Source: Populus alba (lineage: Eukaryota; Streptophyta; Magnoliopsida; Malpighiales; Salicaceae). From it: DNA of 64,000 nt. The position numbers were made by a program, and so were the translations under genes. The DNA lies in NCBI RefSeq assembly GCF_005239225.2, contig NC_133293.1, positions 18,878,333 to 18,942,332 on the forward strand, in the 5' to 3' direction. Positions 37,204-50,544 of the stretch are shown here, piece after piece. Position 1 is the first letter of the stretch. Every line of letters starts with the position of its first letter. Below the pieces are notes generated by a model that was given only the letters and a program-made list of their open reading frames with translations, was not told where the DNA came from and searched no databases.

Positions 37204-40200
37204 ATGGGGTTGCTATGGACGATTGCAGAGGTCTTGGTAGCATTAATTTTGATCATTGCCTCGTTCTTGCTTACTGCAATCGTATCGGAGGCTTATAGAA
37301 GAAGACACAATAACACGTATCTCCTCTCCTCTTCTTTCAATTCTCTAATGAATCAAATCTATTGTTTTTATGATATCAGATATAATCCGTGTTGATTGAC
37401 TAATTTTTTTCTGTAGGCATGTTGACGATCATGCTATCTTCGAGGATCCGAATTCCTTGAAACAGGTAAAATCAAGATGCTTCATTGGCTTTCAAAAAGT
37501 TTAATTGTCGCTGTTTGTTTTGTTTTGCCTAATTTAGGGATTTGGTTGGGTAATTGGCAGGAAATTTTGGGTATTTGTTGGCCTTTTAGTTTTTTTAGTA
37601 GAGGAAGTACAGAAATAGATTAGCCCAATGTTATTAACGAAATGCCGCTTTAATGGTGAAGAAACAACAACCTTCACGGCGTAAATATTTTATCCTTTTG
37701 TTTGTTTGTTTGGATGTGCATTATATAATATGAATTGCTATTCGAGACCCGATGCTGCAGCTGTTTATCGAGGTTCTTTTATAGTAATTTTCTATGGTCT
37801 AGATTGGTTTTAACTCTAAAATTGATGAATTGGGAAGCTTTTCTGGTTAGGTTACTTAAGAAAGAACCAACATATAACCCTTTTTACTCAAATCGAGTTG
37901 TGTGTTTTGGGTTCACTCGGCTCTGATTATTCGTACTAACACTTAAATGTGAAATGTATCCTTGCAGAAAATGAGTTATTTTGAAGTGGAAGTAGTGGGA
38001 TTGTTATAATTAGATCATTATTATATGTTGCTAGCATATGTGCAGTGCCATCTAATGAAATATGAAAGAGATTTTTAGTGAATCTGATTATTTTTTAAAC
38101 CATTTTGTTACAGGTTCCATGTCCTCATATTCATGATCCGGCCGAGAAATATTTATCTTTGGTTATCCCTGCATTTAATGAAGAGTATAGACTTCCAGGA
38201 GCTCTTGATGAAACCATCAAGTAGGTTGAAGCAAATTAATTGTAGTGTAGTATAGTGGTCTTGTTTTTTAATTTTGGAGTCTGTACTGAGCAAGAAGAAG
38301 AGGCTCTGAATATTATAGCATTTTAGGTGCATTGCATTTCCACTCAAAAGAGAAGATTGATTATTCTTTCTCGTTTCCTGATATGCAAAATTCAAGGAAT
38401 AAAAATGATAGAGTCAGACAAAGACAATCATTAAATAGGAACTCGGTGATAAGGAAACTCAATTGTATACATGGACCTGCATGAGCAATATGCTCTTGTT
38501 GGTTGGCAACTTGGGCATGCAAAAGAGTGTTCATTTTTTCTCTCAATCCATTCTGTGCACATCTTGTTTTGTTGCATGGTATAATAGAAAATGAGGATTA
38601 GAGATGGGGAATATTGTTTCCTGGTAGAGATCTCATAAAGTAATTTATTGGATTGATAACTATCTGCACTAGAATTAAACTATAAGATTATAATGTTATT
38701 TATGTTTTCACTCTGTAGTTATCTTCAACAGCGTGCAGCAAAGGACAAGTCATTTACTTATGAGGTACCTTTGGTTCTTAACTCTGCTGGTTTATCTGAC
38801 TTATTTCACAGCTAGTGATCAATGATAGTGTATAACATACAGCTGTGAGAATCATCAAATGAATGAGATTTTTCTGATAGTGGTTTCAGGATTTTTTGGT
38901 GAAAGTAGCAGTACTGTAATTGGAAATGAAAGATGTTAACTTTTATCCCTTTCATCTTAATTTTTTAAAAAGTACTAATTAGGCTGAAACCTTTTGTTAA
39001 ATGCTGTTCTACACCTACACCAAATTTGAGCACTATATAGTGATTGGTGTTCTGCCATGTGTTATTGCTGTTATGAACTACTGAGGATGTGTTATGTTCC
39101 TAGCATTTTCTTTAGCTCTACATTGTCTGAATAGATAAGTTTCTGGTCAGGTGGTGATTGTTGATGATGGAAGTGCTGATGCGACAAAACGAGTTGCTTT
39201 TGACTTTGTAAAGAAATACACAGTGGACAATGTAAGGATTATCCTTCTTGGTAGAAATCATGGCAAAGGAGAGGCGATTAGAAAAGTGAGTATAATCTAA
39301 GCTGTTCTTTGATTCAGCTATGTAAGCTTTAATGCTGTTGGTGGACCCATGTTTTCTCCCGTGTTCATAACAACAACTCATTGAAGCTTGTTACCTATGT
39401 GAAAGCATTGTAAAACAGGGCATGCTTCATTCACGTGGTGAACTACTTTTAATGCTGGATGCTGATGGGGCAACCAAGGTTACTGACTTAGAGAAACTAG
39501 AAAATCAGGTTCGTTTTAGCAGTTGCTTTGTCTAGTGGGTAAAACCTTGCAAATTTCTTTTTTTAAGAAGAAGAAGTTCAGCTATTGTGAAACTTCACTG
39601 ACTATCTAATGTTTTGCCTATCAGATCCATGCAGTTGCTACAAAGGAGTTCTGTTTAGGAGAGTCAGCAGCTAGTGATTCAAGTTTTAGAATATCTGATA
39701 TTCCACTTGCTGCCTTTGGTTCCCGTGCTCACCTTGAGGAGAAGGCTTTGGCTACAGTTCAGTCTTATTGATGCTTCTCACTAATTCACATGTTTCTTGA
39801 TTTTTTGCTTCAGCGTCCTTATTTTATAATTGCCTTTAGTTGATCTGCTTGCCTTCATGTCTCAGAGGAAGTGGTACCGCAATTTTCTTATGAAAGGCTT
39901 TCATCTTGTGGTTCTCTTGACTGCTGGTTCTGGAATTCGTGATACACAGGTAATTTTCTGCAGTATTTACTCATGCCGGCATATGTGGTTGTTAGTTCGA
40001 CACTAGCAGGCTTCTTCTTTTTTTTTGTCGAAGCTTGAAGATCATAAACAGTAATGCTGTAGATATACCTTCTTTTTCTTGATGTGGTCTTTCATGCAAT
40101 CCAGTGTGGTTTTAAGATGTTCACCAGGGCTGCTGCCAGAAAGCTTTTCACAAACATCCGGCTGAAGAGGCAAGTATAAACTCTTAAAGATATCGAGTAA

Positions 40201-40634
40201 TTGTATCTTTTCTGCTCCTATCTTCTAAAAATCATTAGAAGAAAACACAGGTATACTGATATTTATATCCCCACATGTTACTTGTTGCTCCTTGCTCTAT
40301 CAAACTATCACCCTATGTGGGTACCATAAAATCTAATGAATTCTGATTTAACCTTTTTTCTTCTTTCTTTGCTACTCTGCTTGCTTTTTGTACTTTGGCT
40401 CTGAATCTATTAACAGGGACTGACACATCAACATGTACTTTGTGCAGATGGTGCTTCGATGTTGAGTTGATTTTCCTATGCAAATGGTTTGGTATCCCGA
40501 TGATTGAGATTTCTGTAAACTGGTCTGAAATTCCGGGATCCAAGGTGAATCTTTTAAGCATTCCCAACATGCTCTGGGAGCTAGCACTCATGTCCGTGGG
40601 ATATAGAACTAGAATGTGGAAAATTAGCAGCTGA
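37204..40634 (+). CDS. ALG5: Dolichyl-phosphate beta-glucosyltransferase (ALG5)
   Basis: Makes dolichyl-phosphate-glucose from UDP-glucose at the ER membrane, the donor for terminal glucosylation of the N-glycan precursor. Ten exons: 37204-37316, 37417-37465, 38114-38220, 38719-38764, 39151-39285, 39419-39508, 39625-39756, 39866-39949, 40105-40169, 40448-40634. The sum is 1008 nt, 335 aa, the family's normal length. Residues 5-28 form the N-terminal membrane anchor. The GT2 domain follows: SLVIPAFNEEYRLPGAL, EVVIVDDGSADATKR, LLGRNHGKGEAIRKGM, the D-A-D metal motif in LLLMLDADGATKV (D164/D166), GSGIRDTQCGFKMFTR, and RWCFDVELIFLCKW. Intron 9 uses a GC donor (GCAAGT after 40169); no GT donor keeps the frame there. 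The leader carries a GA run (about 37,167-37,184). Very sure. Confidence 0.96.
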
Positions 40635-40639
40635 GACTT

Positions 40640-42260
40640 TTCTTTGGATTTTATTTTTGACAACTGTTGCGATCTTCCGGGCGTTCTTGGCACTAGAGTG
40701 ATTCTGGCACTTGATTAGTCAAAAGCTTAGGGTATACGAACCATGGAATACGCTGTTGCAATGAACACGATTCTAACTCTGCGGTTTCAATCTGTAATGC
40801 TATTTGTGGAGCACATCTTTTCGTTCCATTTAAAGAACATGATATTATCGTTTCAGAACTTAGAATCATATGATCAAATTATGCAGTTCATTCAATCATA
40901 TGAAACTGGGGGATGTTAGTGGGGTCCCTTTCATTTTTATATAAGCTGGCACACATCAAGCGTTACGTTTTTGCAGATTGTAGACAATTCTGTAATGAAT
41001 GACACGACGCTCCCTTATTCTTGTCGCTGCTCTTATCTAGAGGATGAGATTTTTAATTCTGTTCTTAGTGTTACGAACCGGAATCTTATTGCAAGCTTTG
41101 CTCTTATTCAAACGAATCACGATTGTGAAAATCCAGACGACTCATGGCACTAGAATAACCTTGAGCCAGAGTTGCTCTGTTTTTTTCTTTTGTGCCCCAT
41201 GCATTAGCATACGATCACATACTTGCCTAGAGGTTGGAGGTTTGTGTGGGTGGCTGTAGCTTGATGCGGTGGTAGGTGTGGTGGTTGCTAGAAAAAGAAG
41301 TGTGTGTTGAAGAGAGTGAGGATACTACTTTTAATCAAACCTCAACCGTAAAATACTTTCATTTTCTCAGCATCCTTTTGTTCTTTCATTACCAGTGACG
41401 AATTCAATCAACAAGAGCCATCTATCATAAATATTCGCTAGATCAATAAAAACACCATAACCAAACGATCCAAATCTCCTTCAACTGCCGCATTTTCAGA
41501 ACAAAAATTCAGTCATCAAAACCAATATCAACACCGGCCAGAAATTGATATTGAATTCATCAGCAAACACTTTCTTTCCCAACCTGAATGGACCCAGAAA
41601 ATAAAAGGCACACGGAAAAAAAATTGATTCTGGGTTTTTACTTTTTGTTTGCATCTTTCTTTTTTTCTAATGGTGGCAAATTATTATTCATCACCTGAAG
41701 ATGTAAAACGCGAAACGGGTTACGAAGTGGTGAAAGTCTGAAAAGCAAAGGCTAAGGTCATAGATTTTGTGTGCTTCAGTTCCTGATAATTAATCTTGAC
41801 GATGACATGTTTGGGGGTTTGAGAAAGAGAATCAGGATCAATGAAAAGCCTAACCAGCACGCTCCATGTTGACAAGGCTGATAACTGGGCTGAACCATGA
41901 AAAGAACAAATAAATATATACAGGCCTGGCCCGGTCTGATATCTAATTTTAAGTCTGATAGGAGGCCCATTCTTTAGGGTGGTTTGGGCGTGAGTGGCCA
42001 CAAATTGCAAAGCCCAAGTCTGTCCAAAATCCTCAGTCAGGCTTTCTACTTCCTCTATCTTTAAATATTCACCTACATTTCATGTCTTTTCCCTCTCATT
42101 GCATACGCAAACATGCACTTTTAAAGAGTAGTTGGTGTTTGTTGCCGTTGATGGAGCAGTCGCATGTATTACGTACACCACTGAGAATTCCGGGAGAAAA
42201 TCCAAAGTGAAATATTCTATTCATGGATGTCAAAGAACATGGCTATGCTTCTAAACAAAA
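40640..42260. other. Intergenic between ALG5 and the ENTH relic
   Basis: ALG5 3' UTR, then unremarkable sequence. The 96-codon minus-strand frame at 41,720-42,010 has no recognisable features. Confidence 0.5.
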
Positions 42261-42268
42261 GCAGCAAG

Positions 42269-43331
42269 ATGGGTAGCCCTCTTCTCCATTAATTCAAGAG
42301 GCAAGCTTCCTTCTTCTTAAAAGAGAAAATCAAGACTGCTCGTTTGGCGCTAACTGATGTTACGCCAACAGAACTAACTGTACGTTAATACTCCATATCA
42401 TTTGTGTTAATTTATACCATTCTGATGCCATACAATTATTTATTAACTCTTTTATTTGTTCAAATTGTCTTGAATCTGTTGCGTTTTTCGCCATCAAGTT
42501 TGACAGAAGAGATAACAAATGGAGATCTTTGGGCTCCGGATAGACGCACCATGGGTGTTATTTCACGGGCTGCCTTCGAGGTTGATGATTACTGGAGAAT
42601 TGTGGACATTCTACACAAGAGGTTTATATTTTGTCTATTGGGATTCGATTGATCTATTTGTCCTCCTATTGTCCTTTGAAACTTATATTATGCTGAAGGA
42701 TTTCAGTTTCTTCTTGGCTGCCAATTCAGGTTGATGAAATTTGATAGGAAAAATTGGAGAGTCTCCTGGAAGACTGCTTCTATGGGAACACCTGCTAATA
42801 ACCTATGGACCTCTAAGAGTTGCTGAAGAGTTTCAGTGTGATAAAGATGCCATTAAGGAGATGGTTAGCTTCCAGTTTGTCCATGAGAAAGGGTCGGTGT
42901 AGTTTCTAATTAAGAAATTAATCAATGTACAATTTTTTGGGTTGTAGCCTCCAATTTTTATACCTTTTTGGTTTCACTTGCAGGTTCAATTGGGGATCGA
43001 GAATTAGAAAACTATCTCAGAGAATACTGAAGCTACTTGAAAATGGACTATTTCTCGAGGAAAAAAAAGGGGGGCAAGCGCTCGTAAGTCAACACGAGAG
43101 ATTCAGGGGTTCGGTAGCTTCTCCCAACGATCCTCTTCAACCGATGAAAGCCTTAAAGCATCCGACTTCAGGACATGGTTGAGGTGTAACTCAAACTATA
43201 GCCATCAACACAATCATGCAGAAGATGACGAGTTCATGGACTCAAACGAGAAGCTTCTGTTCGAGGAAACAATACAAATCCACGAGGATACCAGCCAGCC
43301 AGCCAGTACTGGGAAATCCAGTGAAGATTAG
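42269..43331 (+). pseudogene. ENTH-domain (epsin-like) gene, disabled
   Basis: Plant ENTH proteins bind phosphoinositides and clathrin at membranes. Four exon-like blocks are recognisable. Block 1, from 42269, gives MGSPLLH, then an in-frame TAA (42290-42292), then FKRQASFFLKEKIKTARLA and LTDVTPTEL. Block 2, 42500-42621: LTEEITNGDLWAPDRRTMGV, ISRAAFEVDDYWRIVDILHK. Block 3, 42730-42892: RLMKFDRKNWRVSWK, then a frameshift near 42,770 into HLLITYGPLRVAEEFQCDKD. Block 4, 42984-43331: FNWGSRIRKLSQRILKLLEN, then a second frameshift at an A8G6 tract (43,061-43,074) into STREIQGFGSFSQRSSSTDE and an acidic tail ending in TAG. The first block also lacks a donor that keeps frame with block 2. One nonsense change plus two frameshifts make it a pseudogene unless the assembly is wrong. 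Confidence 0.88.
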
Positions 43332-43339
43332 CAGGGAGG

Positions 43340-43930
43340 AATGTAATGCAGAAGATCATCCATTCTGCGACAATCTTCATCATACCACAGTATCCCTTCT
43401 TTCTGCCTCGGAGTGAACTTCCCAGACTGTTTTCCTTCTTTCCTTTTTCTAATGGTTTTGGAAGGATGTGAAAGGAGGAGATTGTGGAAATATGTGAAGT
43501 AGGCAGAGCGTGCTTATCCTTGTAAATGCAGTGTAGCTTAGATGGCAAGGTGTTGTGTCATTTTCTGTGCGGCTTATACAAAAAATACAGCTCTTATCTT
43601 GATGCTTGATAAGAGTTAGCATTCACATATATTGAAAAGAAGCTAAAAACTTGATATCTCAAAAAACATAATAACATGGCACCCCAAAATATTCCCAAGT
43701 ATTTTTACTAGGCCAATCATCATTGTAAAGAGGAGCAAATCAACCCTAAAAAAAACCCCACGTTTCCCTGGACCGCCCAAGTGATCAGTGTTCTTAATTA
43801 AACAGACGGCATATTTAGCAAAATACAGAAAACGTAAAAGAATATAAATGTCTTGTAGAATTCAAGAGTTTGTTCGCATCCCTTCTGTGAAATACAGACA
43901 CCTGTATTGTGTGGAAAAAAGCGAAGAAAT
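43340..43930. other. Convergent 3' flanks of the ENTH relic and the small membrane-protein gene
   Basis: No coding sequence beyond the two converging genes. Confidence 0.5.
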
Positions 43931-43932
43931 AC

Positions 43933-44230
43933 TCACTTTGTTCCAGTCTCTTTCTCCTTGGCAGCAGCATCAACACTTTCGACTGGAGGCAGAGTCTACA
44001 AGAATAAAAATTAGAAGACTCGACTTAGACATTTTATCGAACAGGTTGTGAGCAAAGAAAATGTAAGATGCAAAGAGAGAAATGAAGAAGAATATTGTTA
44101 CAAGGTTGGGTTTGTAGATGCTGTGGACAACTGAAGCGCCGGCAAGAAGCGAAACGATGGCAACAACGAAGGACCACCCTAGTGAAGGAGTGCCCGTGGG
44201 CTGCTTTCCTGCTCCGAATTTTTTACTCAT
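43933..44230 (-). CDS. 63-aa single-pass microprotein resembling complex III assembly factor UQCC6/BRAWNIN
   Basis: Two exons, 44102-44230 (43 codons) and 43933-43995 (20 codons plus TGA), joined by a GT-AG intron of 106 bases. The protein runs MSKKFGAGKQPTGTPSLGWS, a hydrophobic segment at about residues 20-36 (FVVAIVSLLAGASVVHSIY), then KPNLTLPPVESVD and a charged tail. Vertebrate UQCC6, a short inner-mitochondrial-membrane protein needed for respiratory complex III assembly, has the same order: SLLA, AGA-VVH--Y-P-LT-P, charged tail. From memory this is the closest family. The resemblance is over about 25 residues, so orthology is inferred. The reading frame, splice sites and conserved-looking motif make it a real gene. 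Without splicing it would appear as an 86-codon frame with a wrong C-terminus. Confidence 0.75.
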
Positions 44231-44239
44231 TCTGGATTT

Positions 44240-45740
44240 CAGAAACTACCAATGGATTCTTGGACAGCAGGTCCCAACTTCTTCTGTGAAGTTCTAAGAA
44301 GATGGATCATGGTTTGGGCTACTACTTGGACTTGAGGATGAATTGAATTCGGCCCAATCATAAGTCAGAGCTCCCTCTCTGTGTCCCCCGAGTTTTGCCT
44401 GCGTCAGGTCCAAACTGAAAACTCGGATTCTAAGAAATAAAGACTCGGCTAAAATGTCAAAGAATATTTGTTAAGATGCATAAATCATTCCTACAAAATT
44501 AATGAAGTAGATGTATTGTGTTTTTGAGAGGTAAAAACATGTAATGATTTCTTTTAAAATTTTGAACTTCAAATATTAGTGAGCGAGTAATATGATTAGT
44601 TTTTAAAAGAGCATTGCTATATATATAACAAATTAATTTCACTTTTACTTTTTTAATTATTATTCTTGAGCAATCATTTAATCTTTACAAGACTCATGAT
44701 TCACCATTTATCTTAACCACGTATGTTTAAGGAAAAAACTGGCGATTGCTCTTAGAACATTCGTTAAGGAGCAGTTATATTTTTACTATTAATTAGTGAG
44801 TTTTGAATTTCAATTTTAATTTTAATCTAATCACTGTAAATTAACCATGTATACCTTGCCAGCCGTTGGATTTTTATGTGATTAAATGAAATGTCTGAAA
44901 TTAAATATTATATAATTATCCCCATATTTAACTAACAAAAACCAGAAATACCTAATTTCTTATCAAGTATCCTAAAATCATTTATATATTCATACGAAGT
45001 TGTAGCCCATACTTTTGGTAATATCAAGAATATACTAGGCTTCTTTCACAGTAGGATAAGCCTCACTTGTTACTCCTGTCACCCCCGTGGTACATGCTCG
45101 CTGGGCTTGCAGGATATTCAGTAAGCCCGGGGATTAGTTGTGGTGCGCGCAAGCTTTACCAGAAAAAAAAAATATATATATATATAGACTAGTGTTGATG
45201 TGACATGCGTCGATATTGGTCACACTTATAAAGCAAACCCCTCACGGATTTCCCAGGTTTCTTTTACTGTGATAGTAATTGTTTTTTTTTTTTTTAATTT
45301 AAAAATTTATTAAAAATAGATATTTTTTAATTTTATTTGCTAATTGCCAAATTTATCCTTAAAATTTTGAAGGTGACAGTACTTGTAAGTTGATGTCAGG
45401 CTATTAATGAGATTCGGTTCCATGTTGTTTCTACACGTGGAATATTGTTGTCATGGACTCCTCAAACAACTCATGCAATTTAGGCAGGGAAGCCCCCTAA
45501 ACCCATTAACAAACTTAAGGGTTTTAGGGTGCAAAAGATAAACATTTTAACAGTCAAAACATCTAGGAATATTAATAATGAAAGAATTGGACCGTTCTGG
45601 CAATCAACTTCTCGCCTTTTCAAAATCATCACTGCAACATGAGAATAAACATAGATGGATAACAAAGCTAGAATGAAAAGGATGGCAAGGTTCACTTCTA
45701 TCCGAGAAATCAAGCAGTTTTTTTTCTTTTTTCTTGGACA
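44240..45740. other. Intergenic between the microprotein gene and actin
   Basis: AT-rich; contains the SINE-like element at about 45.0-45.2 kb. No gene seen. Confidence 0.5.
44995..45180 (+). mobile_element. Au-like SINE, 3' domain clear, 5' part eroded
   Basis: GGGCTTGCAGGATATTCAGT and GGGGATTAGTTGTGGTGCGC (45,129-45,148) followed by GCAAGCTTTACC and an A run (45,163-45,172) resemble the conserved end of plant Au-type SINEs, as I recall it. Upstream, TGTCACCCCC (45,078-45,087) fits the region after box B. The tRNA-like promoter is not clearly preserved. Confidence 0.48.
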
Positions 45741-45758
45741 ATCCCATGCTTTAAGCAT

Positions 45759-47629
<1,871 letters not shown>

Positions 47630-47639
47630 CTTCTAATGC

Positions 47640-48521
47640 CTGCAACACCAAACAGCAATCAACAAAAAGGTACGAACTTCTTTTATCAACCAAAGCAGAT
47701 TCATCACTTCATTTTCTCTTCTTGAAGATCATCAAAATCATCTCGTAATAAGTACATGACACTGTTTATTCAAATTATTAGACAGAATCAAACCAGATTT
47801 TGCAACTAGCATAAAGTAAAGTAAAGCGACACAACAAACGAAGCAGAGGATAATTTTTTTTTTTTTTTATAGTAAGTAAAGCAACACAAAACAAATCAAT
47901 CACACCACATTCATTAAAGATTCGTAGCTCATTGCACAAAACTAAATACTTAATATTAACGAGGATGAAATAGCAAATCAACCATCGTGTTTCTGTCTTT
48001 CTAAAAACTAGTAAAAACAAAATATTTGGAATTAAAAAATAATCAGAAAATGGACAGATAAATCGCATCCAAATCGAAATGCATCGAAGCATTTGTGAAT
48101 ATCTGAAAATAAATGATTAAAGAGAACAGGCAAATCTCGTGAAATTACGTTCTTCTTTAACGCAACATACCAATTGCATGCTAAATTAAAACATAGACAT
48201 CCACTGAAAAACGCGAACGCAACAACTCCATTTCCAACATTATGATTCTAATGTGTTTTACGTTCTTCGTCGCTAATTTCCCAATTTTCTTTCAGATTTT
48301 AGACAAAAAAAGTAAAATGATCACAAAATCAGATCCAAACAGACGATCAAAATTAAAGGAACAAAAAGAAATGATTTTTCAGCATGAGTCGCAGCACATT
48401 ACAAGATCCCCAGCTTTATGAAGCAAAATGCAAAATAAAAAACAGCACAGATCGAGGCTGCTAAATAACAGATCGAGAAGAGAGAAAAGCGATTGATCGA
48501 AAAGAGGAGGAAGAAATGGAC
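47640..48521 (-). other. Actin 5' leader intron
   Basis: Donor AACAAG/GTCCAT at 48,522/48,521 and acceptor TTGCAG/GCATTAGAAG at 47,640/47,639, then ATG. T-rich on the gene strand, 882 bases. Leader introns of plant actins usually support expression. Confidence 0.75.
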
Positions 48522-48665
48522 CTTGTTAAAGGAGAGGAAGGATTTTGAGAGAGATAGAGAAAGCTAGACGACGCCCAGCACACAAACAAAATAAAATGTT
48601 TTTGAGGTGGGTTGCCTAGCCTTCTTCTCTTTTTGAATGAGAAAGGAGGAAGCTCAAAATATATG
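48522..48665 (-). promoter_or_regulatory. Actin non-coding first exon and core promoter
   Basis: On the minus strand the first exon is a CT-rich leader (TTTCTCTATCTCTCTCAAAA near 48,550) ending at AACAAG. A weak TATA-like ATATATTTT lies at 48,656-48,664. The exact start of transcription cannot be read. Confidence 0.45.
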
Positions 48666-48669
48666 CAAC

Positions 48670-50540
48670 GCGAGATGCGTTGTGAGCCGCTAGATTCTTT
48701 TATTTTTATTTTTATTTTGTGGGCACAACTTACAGAGGGGAACGCGTCATGCGCTCTTTTTTTCTTTTTCTTTTTTAATCTTCCCTAATCTAATCCTATT
48801 CCTGCCTGTCTGGAGTTATTATTTCTTGCTCGATCCAGCTCCTTCCGGTTTTCCAGTCATTTTCTTTTTGTTGCTCCTCCGCCGGTTTTCTTTATTTTAG
48901 CCTCCTCTTTTTTCTTTTTTCTTTTTCGTTCTTGCCGGGAGTACACTACCTTAATTTTATTTCTATATGGGGATTTTATGGTAAGATTGATAGTGACAGG
49001 CACATTGACCTAAATTTTGTCGGGGTCTGAGCCACGTCAACTATAATCGAATTTTTTAGCACTGATATCGTGCTGCAAAGATATCTCTTTCAATATTACA
49101 AAGGAGATGATTGATTAGTGCTCATCCATTTACCCTTTTTTAAGTTCTTTTCAATCCTGTCAGTACAGTCCACTATTTGAGCATGTTAGAGTTGGACATG
49201 TGCATTTCTACTACTACTTTTCCCTTCACGAGTAAAAAGGTAGGAAATTTCCCTTGATTATGAAATGGCAAGCCATGATTCGTGGAAGAATCAAAGATTT
49301 GTGTTGGATAAATAATATAGTCCAGCGTTTACTTTTTGCTAAAATGGTCATTCCAAGCTAGCTGGAGCTACCTTTTCCAGCACATAATAGTTGGAGTGCG
49401 CTTCAATGGCTCGGACGGACCCTTTCTTTTTACAGGGACAACGCTGCCAGTCGAAGCATATGAATCACAAGGGCGGGTGCGTTTTGGGACAAAAAAGCTG
49501 GAAATTCTGAATCTCTTGAGTTTAATCACCTTATATTCCCTCCCAGCAAGGTGCATACTGTATAGGCATTAGAATGTCACCAGTAGCAATGATGATTTGG
49601 TTATAGATCTAGAAACCAAAAACCAGTGGTCAACGTCTGCTAAGTATCAATAATCATATCCACCAGAACTCCGAGCTTTACATAAACATCAACTAACCCG
49701 AATACAATACAAAGGGATCGAATGAATTTGCATATAAAAGATGTAGTTTTGGCACAACAATTCGCAGTTTTCTCATGAATAGATTCAGCAGCATAAGACA
49801 TCTGCTAGATAAATTAGGCGATTCACACATCGCCTGTCGTATGCAGGCTTCTCTTGTGGATCTTAAAATGGCGTCCTCTTACAAAATAAATCTCTTCTCC
49901 TATACTGGTGTATCCTCTAATATGATCTGGATAATAAATTCCCACCCACCACTCAAAAACTGCTATGGCCTTAATTGGCATGAAAAGCAGGAGAGGACAT
50001 CAGCCCTCCATTGTCGTGGCTTATACCCTGCATGCTTTGAAAATTTGTATTTAATGAACTGTAGTTCAATGTCTACATCGAGACCATGAAGTTGGGTTTC
50101 ATAATGCGGCACCTAGCAATGGTCAGTGTGCAAAAATATCACTTATCAGCCAACCTAACCCATATTGCAAGTTGAAGACATGGGCCATGGGTTTTTGCAA
50201 GATCCATCGAATAACACATCCCACTTTGAATGGAAAAACAGAAAAAAGAGCTAAAGAAGTACCAGACTCATAACCAAGCCACCATTTCAATAAGTGAACT
50301 AAACCAACACCATTAAGTAAATCTATTCCAGATAATTCGAGACAGGAAGAGAAATAAAGGCTTGTGGAGAGAAGTATCCCCATTGCCAAGTGTCTCCGTT
50401 AATTTATGTTGTCTACAATAAAAGACTTAAAGATCTTCGAGAATTCAATGAGAACGTGCGCTCCACTCTCTATTGGACAGCGGCAGAGTCTCCAGAAATA
50501 TGATGCACCAAAGCAGCAGGCTAGTGGCTGAGATACCAGG
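48670..50540. other. Actin upstream region and ECR 3' flank
   Basis: T-rich to 48,960 (actin promoter side). Part of 49,600-50,544 is likely the ECR 3' UTR. Short frames (49,336-50,089) match nothing. Confidence 0.45.
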
Positions 50541-50544
50541 TATT

